Part shown: in pieces, positions 10,753 through 22,034 of the stretch | Position numbering within the stretch: the stretch's first letter is position 1 | How the letters are laid out: each line of letters starts with the position of its first letter | NCBI RefSeq assembly: GCF_027887165.1 | Contig: NC_077233.1 | Location: 228,184,872 to 228,248,871, forward strand | Length of the DNA stretch: 64,000 nucleotides | Direction: 5' to 3' | Source of the DNA: Monodelphis domestica | Lineage: Eukaryota; Chordata; Mammalia; Didelphimorphia; Didelphidae | Translations under genes and position numbers: made by a program | The notes under the pieces: model-generated | Told to the model about the DNA's origin: nothing | What the model saw: only the letters and a program-made list of their open reading frames with translations | Databases searched by the model: none

Positions 10753-10924
10753 TTATTTTCTAATTTTATTTATGTCACCATCTTCCTACTCATAGGATCA
10801 CATAAAGAGATTTAAGGGACCTTCAAGGTCATCTCCTACAAGATCCTCATTTTATAGATGAGGGAGGAGTCTAAGCCCCAAAGAAGTTAAGAGAATCCAT
10901 TGATATTATTTAGACTCAAAATTT

Positions 10925-11660
10925 TAGAGTGGCTCTTGTCTTTTTTTTTAAGTTAGAAAGTGGTGTTTATACTAGGTCTGTATCCCAAAGAGATTTAAAA
11001 AAGTAGGGGGGAGAAAGGACTTACTTATACAAAAATATTTATAGCTGCTCTTTTTGTGAAATGCAAAGAAGTAGAAATTGAAAGGATGTTCATCAATTGG
11101 GGAATGGATGGGAGAAGTGTGGTACATGATGGTAATAGAATTGTGCTGTAAGAAATGAGGAATAGGAAGATTTCAGAAAGAACTGGAAAGACCTTCATGG
11201 ACTGATACAGAATGAAATACACAGAATCAGGAGAATGTCGTACAGAATAACAGGAATACTGTGGAATGATCTAGAGGAGTGCTACCATGAAGAGGAAATT
11301 TGGAGTGCCTGGAACCATTACCAGACACTTTTTGCACCCTGAAAAATATAACAATGGTTTTACTCACACTTTTTCCCTCCAGGTACTTTCGGGAGACCTT
11401 ATTCTCAGTTAAATAGTATCAAAATCAACAAAAGAAACAGATTGACAGATGAAGTGAGCAGCACTTGTTTGGGCTTGAAGTGTACAAAATACCAACCTTC
11501 AACTGAAGATTTAGCCAATGAAATTTAGCAACAAAAAAGAAAAAGTCACTAATAGGCAGGTTAAAGAAGAAAATTTGGATCATATATCTTCAGAAAACTT
11601 ATGTAGAAATTTGTTATTGTTTGTAATTGATAAAACAAAATATATTTGTAATCAAAAAGG
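10925..11660 (+). mobile_element. L1-type LINE 3' end, sense
   Basis: It shows aaaaatatttatagctgctc, catcaattggggaatggatg, aagaaatgaggaatagg and agaatgaaatacacagaatc in order, then a 3' tail of ttggatcatatatcttcag ending near attgataaaacaaaat. It is the sense counterpart of the antisense copy at 7073-7630. Confidence 0.6.
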
Positions 11661-11677
11661 GAAAAAATTGTGTATAA

Positions 11678-11882
11678 AGAGGCAGCTAGGTAGCACCATG
11701 GACACAGTGCCAGACTTGGAGTCCAGAGGACCTGGGTTCAAATGTGACCTTCCTTAGCTGTGTTAATACTGGAAAAATTGCTTAACCCCAGTTGCCTAGC
11801 CTTTACTGCTTTTCCAACTTAGAATCTATACTTAATATTGCTATTTAGTAGTCCAAGACAGAAGGTAAGGGTTTAAAAAAAA
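11678..11882 (+). mobile_element. Type A SINE
   Basis: A full-length copy, with the head at aggcagctaggtagcaccat and the tail at agaaggtaagggtttaaaa. It sits at the end of the L1 tail. Confidence 0.85.
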
Positions 11883-11964
11883 GAAATTGGTGTTTATTTT
11901 TCTTTTTTAGCACTAGTAAAAAATATCTGATAAAACTTAAGATTACTCTAGTATTTTCACTTCA

Positions 11965-12297
11965 GACATTTTCTCTGGCTGTTCTGCAGCCTTGGAACTC
12001 ACTCCCTTCTCATCTCTGCCTCCTTGGCTTCCCTGGCTTCCTTCACTTCTCAGCTAAAGCCCCACCTTCCAGAAGCAGCCTTTCCCAGTCCTCCTTAATC
12101 TTCATGTTTTCCCTTTGAGATGAGCTCTCGTTGCTACTGTCTGTATCTTGGCGGTACAGAGCTGTTTGCATCTTAATCCCCTATTAGACAGCAAGCTCCT
12201 TGAGAGCAGGGTCTATTTTTGCCTTTCTTTGCATATCCTCCTGGCTTAGTCTAATGCCTGGCAAATGGTAGGCACTTGCCAAACACTTGTTGACTTG
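11965..12297 (+). mobile_element. L2 LINE 3' end, sense
   Basis: caagctccttgagagcaggg and tgcctggcaaatggtaggca are the L2 3' UTR. The preceding cttggaactcactccc region fits the upstream part of the same copy. Confidence 0.75.
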
Positions 12298-12547
12298 ATT
12301 TGTTTGTTCCTCCCCACTCAGAGGTCTGAGCAGTATCAGGCTGAGTGCTTCATTCTTCATTAGAGAACTACTGAATGCACAGAGATGATCTCTGTACTCC
12401 TCCAGACCAATCTGTAACCTCAGGTTGAAGACCAATGAATTTTGGAGCTGGGGCCCACCCATTCATCCTGAAACTCCTCTTTTAGTCATTGCCTTTCCAC
12501 CTGCCTCCTTTTAAACTCCTTTACATCCTCATAGAAATAAAGATCAG

Positions 12548-12736
12548 GAATGCAGTGGATAGAGACTGGCCTGGAGATCCTGGGATTCAAATCTAGCTTC
12601 AGATACTTCCTAGCTGTGTGACCCTGGGCAAGTCACTTAACCCCTATTGCCTAGCCCTTACTGCTCTTCTGCCTTGGAACCAATACATAGTATTGATTCT
12701 AAGATGAAGTATGGATTTAAAAAACAAACAAGAAAA
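12548..12736 (+). mobile_element. Type A SINE, left arm of inverted pair
   Basis: The head is slightly trimmed. The tail ends in aaaaaacaaacaagaaaa, directly against an antisense copy. Confidence 0.85.
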
Positions 12737-12922
12737 CCCCTTACCTACTGTCTTAGAATGTGTATTGCTTCTAAGGTAGAAGAGCAATAAGGGCTAGGCA
12801 AAGGGGGCTAAGTGACTTACCCAGGGTCACACAGCAAGGAAGTATCTGAGACCAGATTTGAATCTAGGATGTCCCATCTCTAGGCCTGGCTCTCAATCCA
12901 CCAAGCCACCCACCTGCCCCAC
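12737..12922 (-). mobile_element. Type A SINE, right arm of inverted pair
   Basis: It begins ccccttacctactgtcttag and ends cacccacctgcccca. Tail to tail with 12548-12736, it could let a transcript fold into a ~185-bp imperfect hairpin. Confidence 0.85.
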
Positions 12923-12984
12923 AAGGTAAGTGCTTTGTTTTTGTTGTTGTTGTTGTTTAAGATCAGAACAAATAGCTTACCAGC

Positions 12985-13112
12985 TCTGGGAAGGGGAAGG
13001 GAAGACAGAGAGGGAGACAACTTGGATCATATAACTTGGGAAAATTTATGTAAAAATTGTTATTACATGTAATTGGTAAAATAAGATATAAAAATAAATA
13101 AAATAAAAATAA
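12985..13112 (+). mobile_element. L1-type LINE terminal tail, sense
   Basis: caacttggatcatataactt, ttatgtaaaaattgttatta and catgtaattggtaaaataag, ending in an aaataaaata run, match the L1 3' terminus at 11560-11660. Confidence 0.5.
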
Positions 13113-14105
13113 ATGATCCAAAATAACCTAGACTAACAATATTCATGGAAATAGATAAAATTCTAGCTTGGTACATCCTCTTTCAAGAAAGGGCAGAGAG
13201 GCCAAGCTTCTGGCTCCACCTTCCTCCTTTCTATCCTGGCAAGAATTAAAGTCTTTCTTGGAGAAGGATGAGGAAGAAGAGTCTAGAGATGTCTATTCTC
13301 TCTCTCTTAAGTCATGGGACAACACCCCCAAACACAACATGTTAGGAATTGCTTGACTGCAATGAAGTAAGAGAACATAATATCAGAACATACTGTGAGT
13401 TCTGGGGTAAAGGGCTCAGGTAGCAACAGGCAAGATCAAGAGAAAAACAGGATGGGAGGACCATGGAGCATCAGCGAGCTCCACTCCCAGACCCATCCCT
13501 CTGCCTGCTGAAGCCAAGGGAGAGCATAGACATCTAGTATGAGCTCTTGCACAATGTAGGCATGTAGTACATGTTTATTGACTTGGATTCAGTTTCTGAG
13601 TAGGGGAGTGTTGGGATGAAAAGTACCGTAAGAAAGATTAACCTGACCTCCAGAGAAAGAACTGATAAAGAGAAATAAACAAGACAGATCTTTTTGTCAA
13701 ATGATGCTTTCTCTGATGTGGGGAAGGGAGGGAGGAGAGGAGATATCTGGGTGTTTCAATGTAAAAAAACAACCAAACAAGCAAGCAAGCAAGCAAATAA
13801 ATAATAAAATGGACAGAAAGAAAGATTTACTCATCAACTGTGTACAGGTTATTTTGGAGAGGAAAATGCCTGAAGGGATGGCATAAATTGAGACTTCAGA
13901 TCCACAGAGCATCTTCCTTATTTTCTAAGAATGCAGAGAATAGTGACCCCTAGTGGAACTGCTTCTCCATCTCGGATGAGAAATTTTCCTAATAAACTCA
14001 AATTCTCCTTTCATTCGGGTAAGGCAGAGTAATATGGTAGAAGCTGTGATTTCTTTTGAGTTAGAGGCTCTGGGTTAACATTTCAGCTGGCCACTTACTA
14101 GCTTT
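13113..14105. other. Unassigned non-coding stretch
   Basis: It contains a short caag repeat at 13777-13800. No exon is seen. Confidence 0.4.
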
Positions 14106-14222
14106 CATTCTGCTCTTCATTCATATTACTCTTTCACATTGTAGTCAAAATGAACCATTAACCATCCAACTTCAACAAGGCACCTCCAATTCCTTTATGA
14201 TCATACAGCTTTCTGATCTTGG
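14106..14222 (+). mobile_element. L2 LINE fragment, sense
   Basis: acttcaacaaggcacctccaattcctttat resembles the L2 3' UTR segment also present near 17020-17060. Confidence 0.5.
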
Positions 14223-14231
14223 GCAAGTCAA

Positions 14232-14432
14232 TTTTTTAAAACTCTTGACTTCTCTCTTAGAATCAATACTAAGTATCAGTTTCAAGGCAAAAGAGGGGTA
14301 ACAGTTAGGCAATTGGGGTTAAGTGACTTGCCCAGGATCATGCAGCTAAGAATTTTTTTTAGTCACATTTGAACCCAGGACCTCTCATCTCCAAGCCCAG
14401 CTTTCTATTCACTGAACCACCCAGCTGCCCCT
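14232..14432 (-). mobile_element. Type A SINE, antisense
   Basis: A complete copy with a T-run insertion in the middle (14349-14357). It ends cacccagctgcccct. Confidence 0.85.
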
Positions 14433-14537
14433 CACAAGGATGATTTTTGATGGAAACAAATAACCTCAAAGAACCAATGACTGACAAAATATTTTCCTGG
14501 GTCTTGCCAAACATTTACAAAGGAGGTATCTAACCCC

Positions 14538-14636
14538 TGAAATGTGTTTATGACTAAAGTTGAAAGATCTGAAATAAAACTATATTCATTAACACTCACC
14601 ATCAGTGAAATTCACTGGAATATACCCAATACAAGG
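14538..14636 (+). repeat. Left arm of long inverted repeat
   Basis: The reverse complement of 15067-15165 aligns over 99 bp without gaps and with four differences (about 96% identity). The arm has no SINE or LINE features I recognise. Confidence 0.95.
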
Positions 14637-14654
14637 TAAACTTGTACCTTTGTG

Positions 14655-14860
14655 GTAGAGTTGTTTTTCAGTAGTGTGTGACTCTTTATTGTCCCCATTT
14701 AGGGTTTTTTGGGCAGAGATACTAGAGTAGTTTGTCATTAACTTCTCCAACTCATTTTACAGATGAGGAAACTTAGGCAAATAGGTTAAGTGGCTTGCCT
14801 AGAGTCACACAGTTAGGAAGTGCCTAAAGCCAGATTAGAACTCAGGAAGATGAGTCTACC
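14655..14860 (-). mobile_element. Type B (MAR1-like) SINE, antisense, in the inverted-repeat spacer
   Basis: It starts gagttgtttttcagtagtgt, has cattttacagatgaggaaac and gcctagagtcacacagttag, and ends gaactcaggaagatgag. It makes up half of the spacer between the inverted arms. Confidence 0.75.
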
Positions 14861-15066
14861 TCACACCAGATTGAGGCTAACTTGAATGTAGCCAAATTTG
14901 TTAAATACACAATTTCACTTTTTTTTCCTATTTTATTTTTCTTTTTTTGGTGGGTGGGAATTTTAAAATAAAGCTTAAAAAGAAATTTCACCATGTTTTA
15001 AAAAATATTCTTCTAGATCCCTGAATATTCTTTAGCAGCTTAGTCTTAAGTAACCAAGATTCTTTT

Positions 15067-15165
15067 CCTTGTATTGGGTATATTCCAATGAATTTCACTG
15101 ATGGTGAGTGTTGTTGAATATAGTTTTATTTCAGATCTTTCAACTTTAGTCATAAACACATTCCA
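15067..15165 (-). repeat. Right arm of long inverted repeat
   Basis: It pairs with 14538-14636. Homology stops sharply at both ends, with no duplication of flanking bases that I can see. Confidence 0.95.
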
Positions 15166-15865
15166 CCATCATGGGAAGGTGAGAAGAAGAGAAGAATTGG
15201 GGATGGGATAACCATATTTTAGCAGTGGAACACTTTTTTCCTGTAGAGGAAAAGGTACAAACAGAAAAAAAAATTAATTAAGAGCCATATTCAATACTAA
15301 TGAGGTAGGTAGGAATGTAAAGCAAAAGGCTTTCAGCACCGATTCTCTCCTGCAATGTTATTTAGTGCTTCTCTGGCTTATTAAAGACAAGCTGCATGAT
15401 CTAGACACTAGCTGCCAGGGGCATGACAGGCATTTAAATGACACATAAAAACCAGTACTTGTGTTTATCCCTAGAAACTCAGGAAGAGGTACAGATTCTG
15501 GTGGGTGGAGGAGACACATAGCCTGCATTCTGGGTCAGAAAAGCTCCAAGTCTGGAGCTAGCTAGGAGGGGAAATAGGGGATATTTCCCTATGAAGAAAG
15601 ATGAGTAAGCAAGCCAGGTCTCAACAACTCTGAGCAACCCTTTGTCTGTCAGCTGGGTGGGGTTTAGCCCAGTCTAGCAGAAGAGCTGAAGATGTGTGAT
15701 GAATCCAGAGGCATGTTAACCTCCCGCAGGAGGAGGAGGAGGCTCACACTTGGAAAAACAACACTCCCTTAAGAAAGAAGAAACAGAGGACCCCTTCAGC
15801 AGGTGGCAGCAGTAGCTTGATACAGAAACCACAAGGGGTAGCTTCAGAGGAGAAGAATAATTATA
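15166..15865. other. Repeat-poor stretch, locally GC-richer
   Basis: 15470-15840 lacks SINE/LINE marks and is richer in G and C than its surroundings, with a ggaggaggaggaggctcaca element at 15729. A regulatory role is possible but unsupported. Confidence 0.35.
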
Positions 15866-15869
15866 TATA

Positions 15870-16072
15870 TTTTTAAGATCTGCAAAGAGCTTTACATATG
15901 TTCTATCATTTCACTGTCACTCCAAGAGTATGGGATTGTTATCATTATTATAGTTACCTCCACTTTACAGATGAGACTAAATTATGTGCTGAAGGTCACA
16001 TAGAGAGAGGTTTTGGGGGCAATATTTTAACTCAAGTCTGCCTACATTCAGTCACTGTTCTTTCTCATGTAT
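15870..16072 (-). mobile_element. MIR-like SINE, antisense
   Basis: gcaaagagctttacatatg, tccactttacagatgagac and ggtcacatagagagag follow the antisense MIR order. Confidence 0.6.
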
Positions 16073-16091
16073 CAGATGGCCTTGGCAATTA

Positions 16092-16305
16092 GTATCTGAG
16101 GCAGGATTCAAACTCAGATCATCTCAGACGCTTAGCGACTAGCTGTGTGATCCTGGGGAAACCACTTAACTTCAGTTTCCTCAATAATAGGGAATAATAA
16201 TAGCATCTCCCTCATAGTATTGTGAGATAATAATTGGGTTTTCATAAGTACCTTGTACAAAATAAGAGCTACATAAATGTTAGAGGTTACTATTGTTTAA
16301 TGTGG
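16092..16305 (+). mobile_element. CORE-SINE, sense
   Basis: ctagctgtgtgatcctgggg, acttcagtttcctcaataat and agagctacataaatgttag mark a MIR/MAR-type core and 3' end. Confidence 0.65.
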
Positions 16306-16317
16306 TATCGCAGATGG

Positions 16318-16503
16318 AGTTGTTCAGTTCTCAATTGTGTTCAGCTCTTTTGTGTCCTATTTGAGGGTTTGTGGGTGTTTTTTTAAAGACACTGGAGTGA
16401 CTTGCCCTTTTCTTCTCCAGATCATTTTACAGATGAGATTTGAACTCATGTCTTACTGACTCCAAGCTCAGGACTTTATCTACTAAGTCATCTAGCAGCC
16501 CCT
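16318..16503 (-). mobile_element. Type B (MAR1-like) SINE, antisense
   Basis: It begins gttgttcagttctcaattgt and ends aagtcatctagcagcccc. Confidence 0.7.
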
Positions 16504-16529
16504 TCGGTGTCCATCTATTTTTCTTCTTT

Positions 16530-16622
16530 GCTTTCCTCTTTATAATATTTGTCAAGTATTTAGCACAATGCCTGGCATATAGTAGGCACTTAATAAATGT
16601 TTGATCCTTTCCTTCCTCCCTT
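16530..16622 (+). mobile_element. L2 LINE 3' terminus
   Basis: cacaatgcctggcatatagt, then aggcacttaataaatgtttg is the L2 3' end. Confidence 0.75.
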
Positions 16623-16644
16623 CCCCCTCTCTTTTCCCTATCCA

Positions 16645-17165
16645 GATATAACACTAGCAACTCTGGCTGACCACAATCAAAATTGAACTCATCAACTTCT
16701 TATCCCCCTCTTGAATCTTGTTCTCCTTTCAGCTTCCTTCTTTCAATTAATTGTTCCAATCCTACCTCTTCAATATTTCTCCTTCCATCCTATTGCTCTC
16801 TACTCCTGATGCCACCACCCTAAAATTTAGATCCTTATTGCCTCTCACCTACTCAAAAGTCTTAAGTAGTCCCCATTGCCTTTGGAATAAAATAAAAATT
16901 CCTTAGTCCAGCATTTAAGGATATCTACAAACTGGTTCCATGCTTTTGTTCTGCCCTTTATTTCCTATTTACTGTCTTTCACATTCTGAACTTTGTAGCC
17001 AAAATTAGTCTTTCTCCCTCCAATTTCAACATGGCACCACCAACTTCTTTATAATCATACAGGCACTCTACTTATCATACTCCTCATCTTCAAGACTCAC
17101 TACAGATGCCACCTCTTCTAAAAGTCTTCCCTGATTCCTCAAGCAAAAAGTGAATTTCTTTCCCC
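16645..17165 (+). mobile_element. L2 LINE 3' UTR region, second copy
   Basis: aagtagtccccattgcctttggaataaaat, catttaaggatatctac and gatgccacctcttctaaaag follow L2 order. It lies after another L2 terminus, so it is a separate insertion. Confidence 0.7.
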
Positions 17166-17179
17166 TCCTTCTCCTCCGA

Positions 17180-17300
17180 GGCAGCATGGCTCAGTGAAGA
17201 GAATTGGCCTTGAAACCAGAAAGACCCAAGAGCTACAGATGATAAATGTTGGTTATGTCACCTGGGAAAGTTATTTAATCTCTCAATGCTCTAGAAAATT
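17180..17300 (+). mobile_element. MIR fragment
   Basis: ggcagcatggctcagtgaag and a diverged tgtcacctgggaaagttatt are weak MIR marks. Confidence 0.45.
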
Positions 17301-18365
17301 GGTTTGCATCAGGAGAGGAAGTTTTCTCATTTGGGAGATCCATATACCAAGAAAATCACAAGTCACATTCCAATCCCCATTTTTTCTAGGGTCCTTTGCC
17401 TGGATCTCTTCTTTGCCAATCAATATCACACCTTTACCTTTAAAACCCTATTTCAATCTTGCTTCTATGAAACTTTCTCTGATTAATATCTTGGACTTTA
17501 AAGAACAGACCACATCAATGCTCAGTACTAAAACACATAATGTCATTATTAATTTATACCTGTTAGCATCTAATTTCTTTGGGAAAGTTATTTTTTAAAA
17601 TACTAATTTCTCTCTGAGAAAAATTATTGTTGGCTTTTATTATTTATTAGCAATATTTCTTTATAAATTCATTCATTTTCTCAAACCCTAATCTCTAAAG
17701 GTCAGGCAGTTCAGTTCTCAAAGTAAGGTCCTGAAGCATTTACCTGGGCAGAGACCTGTCTTTTATTGAGGCAGCGTGGAGACCTTTACTCTTTATCTAT
17801 AAAAAAGAATCCAGTTACAGCCTCATGCCTTCTTGTCCTTATTAGATGTATCATCTAGATTTGGGGTGACCAGAACTGCAAGAGGAGGAAAAACCACGAA
17901 AACATGTTTGAGACAACTTATATTTTTCTAGCAAAAGATTGCTAGAGGAAACTTGATTTCATAAACTAATTGATACCCCATTTCTTAAAGTATCAGAGAA
18001 GGGCTCAGTCAGCCACATGAAGCTGTAGGCATCCACCCATCCCTACTATGAATTGAGACCTCTAAGTTGACCTCCTCATTAAAGTATCCACCAGTTGGTC
18101 TGCCAGGGGAGGCCAGTCAGAAAGAAAATGCACTTCCTATATGTACTTGGAGTCACATTTTATTTATTGGTTAAAATTCCAAGTGCTACATGTCTATAAT
18201 ATAAATAGCTCAAGAGCAAGGACTATCTTATTCCTTTTGCATTTGTCCATAAGATCCATTACAGGCTTTGTACATGCAGTCAATAATAATGACTATCAAT
18301 TAATCTTGACTATGTTACACTATTCATTCTACTTTATCATATAACCTAATATTAGAATTAAGTCC
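17301..18365. other. Unassigned non-coding stretch
   Basis: A 134-codon open frame (17194-17598, +) begins in the MIR fragment and has no recognised domain. The pyrimidine-rich text may be worn L2. Confidence 0.4.
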
Positions 18366-18606
18366 AAACTCCTCATTTTACAGATGAGGGAATCGAGGCC
18401 CGGAAAGGTTAAATATGACTGCCACTTGCTGCATGTGTGACTTTGGGCAGGTTATTTAAACTCTCTGGCTTTCATTCTTCTTCTCTGTAAAATGAAAGGA
18501 TTAGATTTGATGATTCTCTAAAATTAAGGTTAACTAGAGAAAAAGAGATAGGTCTAAGACTTGAACATGGGTTCTTTGACTCTACATTTAATATTCTTTC
18601 CACTAC
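18366..18606 (-). mobile_element. MIR, antisense, split by a sense MIR
   Basis: cctcattttacagatgaggg (18372) and, after the insertion, gtctaagacttgaacatggg (18553) are the two halves of an antisense MIR. Confidence 0.6.
18418..18532 (+). mobile_element. MIR/CORE-SINE inserted in an antisense MIR
   Basis: gtgtgactttgggcaggtta and ttctctgtaaaatgaaagga give the sense copy. Confidence 0.65.
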
Positions 18607-19904
18607 AGAAGACTGTTATTGCACATTTCATGCCCTTTCATACTACTAAGAAGTATTTTATTATTAAAAATAATTTTAGGGGCATAAAATCTTGATTTAC
18701 AATCCTTAAGTGTTAATATTCACTTCCTCCTCCATGCTCCAAATCTCTAATGAAGTCAGTTCACAGAACCAAGATAAACATATTTGTAATTGAATTTTTG
18801 AGAGATGTTATTTCTTAATTTTTAAGTTCATTTATTATTTAGTTGCTCAAGAAAATCTAAATTAGTCAGTAGACTCCCTCTATAATCTGAATGGATGCCA
18901 AGGAGTACCAGTAGGGAAAAAGAAACCTTGGCCAAATGACAAGGATGAACTCTGGTGCATATCATCTATAACTCCCTGTGACTTAATTCCATAATCTCTC
19001 CTCTGGACCATCCAAGACATCTCTGTTTGGTAAGCATCCACAGACAAGGTGGACTTAGATATCCCAACTGCTCTCTCATCACAAAAAGAGGTGGGTCTTA
19101 AGGAAGACAAGGAGCTCTTTCCTTCACACCACTGTGGCTGGATTACTGCAGTCCAAAATGGTGGCTAGAGCTTGCTGGCTTCATCACCTATGAGGGTTCT
19201 TGTTAACAATAAAAAAAGGAATGAGTCTCTATTCTGCCTGTAACAAAAGCCATCCCAGTGGGATATCATGACATCTAGAAATAAAGTATTTCAACGTGGA
19301 AGCTGTCTGGCAGTTCCATATTTATTTTCCACATATTTAACTCAAAATCAGAATTAGACATCAGCTTTAGCTAGTTCAACAACAATTAGGGGGAAAATCA
19401 GAATGGCATCATATGCTTGTGCAATGGGGATCTGGAACATGTGGAGACTCCCATGTCTGCTTAGATGGCTTTTCTCAGTTTCTTCCCCATACCCTCCTTC
19501 TGAAGCCTCAAGAAATAGCCTTTGACTTTTTAATTTGTTCTTTGCTGTACTAGGTGCAGGGAGTAGAGTCTCCAACTTTTATTGGAAGTATGAGTCATAG
19601 AAATCCAGAAGCTGGAATCCAGGTTGAGTATTATAATCATCCCAGCATCATTGCCCCCAGGATCAAAGAATAATCTTCACAACTGACCCTCAGGAATTCA
19701 ACCTCTTGGAAGGATTCATCTAGAAGCTGTGCCACATCTGGACATCAATTTAGTGGAATCAATGTTAGATAGGAAATTACTTTAAGCTTTGAGTCTACTT
19801 TGAGGTATTGAGGAAAATGTTTATATTTTGTTATATATTGTTTTGTTATATCTTTGAAATAAATATCTTTGTAAAAGCTAATTGATTTTAAGAAAGCAAA
19901 TGGA
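18607..19904. other. Unassigned stretch, repeat-poor
   Basis: 1.3 kb without SINE marks. Several aataaa motifs (about 19280 and 19858) occur. The open frames are short. It could be an old element I do not recognise. Confidence 0.35.
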
Positions 19905-19957
19905 ACTGGGGATACTAGATACTGATCCCTAATAAATAGGTGCTCCCTACCACTGAC

Positions 19958-20213
19958 CTGGTGGCATAGGTGGCAAAGTGTATAGAACCCTGGACCTGGA
20001 GTCAGGAAGATCTGAGTTTAAATGTGACCTCAGACACTCACTAGCTGTGTGACCCTGAACAAGTCACTTAATCCTGTTTATCTCAGTTTCCTCAGCTATA
20101 AAATGAACTGGAAAAGGAAATGGCAAACCACTTGAGTACTTTTGACAAGAAAACCCTAAATGGGGTTATGAAGAATTGTACATTACTGAAAATGAAATGA
20201 CTAAACAACAAAA
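19958..20213 (+). mobile_element. Type B (MAR1-like) SINE, full length
   Basis: It has the best-preserved type B 3' half here: ggaaaaggaaatggcaaac, tgacaagaaaaccctaaatg and gactaaacaacaaaaa. Confidence 0.9.
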
Positions 20214-20224
20214 ACCACTAACAT

Positions 20225-20427
20225 GGGGGCACCTGGGTAGCTCAGTGGATTGAGAGCCAAGCCCAGATATGGGAGGTCCTGGCTTCAAATGTGACCTGAG
20301 ACTCTTCCCTGCTGTGTGACCCTGGGCAAACCACTTAACCCCCATTGCCTAACCCTTACCACTCTTCTGCCTTGGAACCAATCCAATATGGAAGGTAAGG
20401 GTTTAAAAACAAACGAACAAAAAAAAC
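20225..20427 (+). mobile_element. Type A SINE next to a type B tail
   Basis: Full length and flanked by the similar aaccactaacat (left) and aaccactaaaat (right), an aged target-site duplication. Confidence 0.9.
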
Positions 20428-20548
20428 CACTAAAATATCTAAAGAGGTCAAACCAGCCCAAAATGGAAACAGAGCATGTCAAAATTTCTGTGCCCATGAG
20501 CAGCAGGGTCTTGATTGTAAGTGGTCTCTGTACTTCTAGATGGGGAGA

Positions 20549-20840
20549 GTTGGGTGCTAAAGGCTTTTTAAAAAAGCTTTAATAGCTTAAAACTACATAC
20601 ACTACAACTTTTGGGAAACACTGTTTATGCTGAATCTCTCAGAATGCAAACTCAGAGGGAGTAGTCTTTGTATTTTTTGTGCCTAGCACTACACCCTGCA
20701 CCGATTACATACTTAAACGTTGCAGGGAAAATAAACTCAATTTCTTTGAAAAGCAAGACAAAAAACTTTGATTGGGAAATGGCTAAAGAAATCATGGCCC
20801 ATGCAAGCGATGAATATGAAGAACCCATAAAAACAGGGCA
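20549..20840. other. Unassigned short stretch
   Basis: Nothing recognised. Confidence 0.35.
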
Positions 20841-21110
20841 AGACTTTTGTGAACTGATGCAAAGTTAATCAAGAAAAAATAGGAAGGTCGTGTATGTAAT
20901 GACTGGAAACAATGTAAATGAATAAGAAAATGAATACTAACCCTGAAAGTTATAATCTTGGCTGGAGAGGAGACTTGAGGAGATAAATCTCTCTCCTTTC
21001 AGAGACAGGAGCTATGAGTATAATATTGCCTTTACTACCAGACCTAGTTAATATGTTGGTTGGTTGGGGTTTTTGGATTTTTTCCCCTTCTTATTAGAAC
21101 AACAAGAAAA
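20841..21110 (+). mobile_element. LINE 3' tail (L1-type, tentative)
   Basis: tgtgaactgatgcaaagtta, agagacaggagctatgagta and gttaatatgttggttggttg match a recurrent marsupial LINE tail as remembered. Confidence 0.45.
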
Positions 21111-22030
21111 GACTCACTGGGGGACAACTAGAACAATGAAAGTGATATAAAAACAAAAAACATCAATTCAATTTTTTGAAAAAGAACAATTACATTATTG
21201 TTGTCCCTGAACCACAAATTCATCGTATCGAGATTGTGCTCTAACAGAAGTGACTTATAAGTCAAATACAACAAATACAATAACAATTACAAAAATGAAA
21301 AAAAAAACCTTCAAAATATGCATTTTCTTCAAGTCCCAGGTATCAATCATAATTTGAAAAACTTTTGGGACAATAAAACTCCAAGACAAAAACCAAAATT
21401 TGGATAATTCCTTAGAAATTATTGTAACAAGATTTGACCTATTTTTAGCTCTAAAAAGTTACCTGAACACAACTAAATCTGTCTTTATCTACTCACCTCA
21501 TGGTTGGATCAGTTATGCTATTTGGTCATTCTTTTTAATATGTTAAATAATTGTATTTTCCTTTAACTTTTTTTTTCATAAAATGAGTTTTGACTAATTT
21601 TTACCATTCTGAATTTTGCTTTCATCATTTAGGTTTCTTGATAAAAAGTTCCTTTCCTTGGAATTAGCATTCTATTTTTCCTCTTCTCTTTCTCAGTGAT
21701 TTGGTTTTTATTTAGGGCTAATACTTCCTTGAGATATCAACCTCTTTTGACAACTTGCCTGCTTCTGGTGACACCTACAGGCAACCATAAATCTCATACA
21801 CAAGGAGAATCAAAGCAACACAACTGGGAAGATAAGGTTTTGGTTTTGGTTTCCTTTTTAAACTTTTTACTTTTCTGGGAGTATGTAAGGGGGGCTGACA
21901 CACAGTTGATTTAAAAAAAATTGTTCTCGTGAAATATACAGAACTTGTGAAGTTTAGTGTACACTGACCTCACTCGAATTAAGCAGATCAATTCAGTTAG
22001 TTCAATGCAGATAGAATTTCCCTAAAAGAT
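21111..22030. other. Unassigned AT-rich stretch
   Basis: No gene or repeat recognised. Confidence 0.4.
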
Positions 22031-22034
22031 CTCT

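Larger units (their letters stand above)
19905..20548 (+). pseudogene. 7SL RNA-derived pseudogene, split by two SINEs
   Basis: 20428-20548 follows the 7SL S-domain: aggtcaaaccagccc, ggaaacagagcatgtcaaaa, ttctgtgcccatgagcagca and the tgtacttctagatggg end correspond to conserved 7SL blocks in order. 19910-19955 (actagatactgatcc...ggtgctccc) plausibly continues it on the left. MAR1-like (19958-20213) and type A (20225-20427) SINEs lie between. The copy lacks the Alu domain and is inactive. Confidence 0.6.

Noticed and set aside
20225-20300. tRNA-like heads of the SINEs as tRNA genes
   Set aside because: They keep a B box but no cloverleaf or anticodon arm, and they are always joined to SINE bodies.
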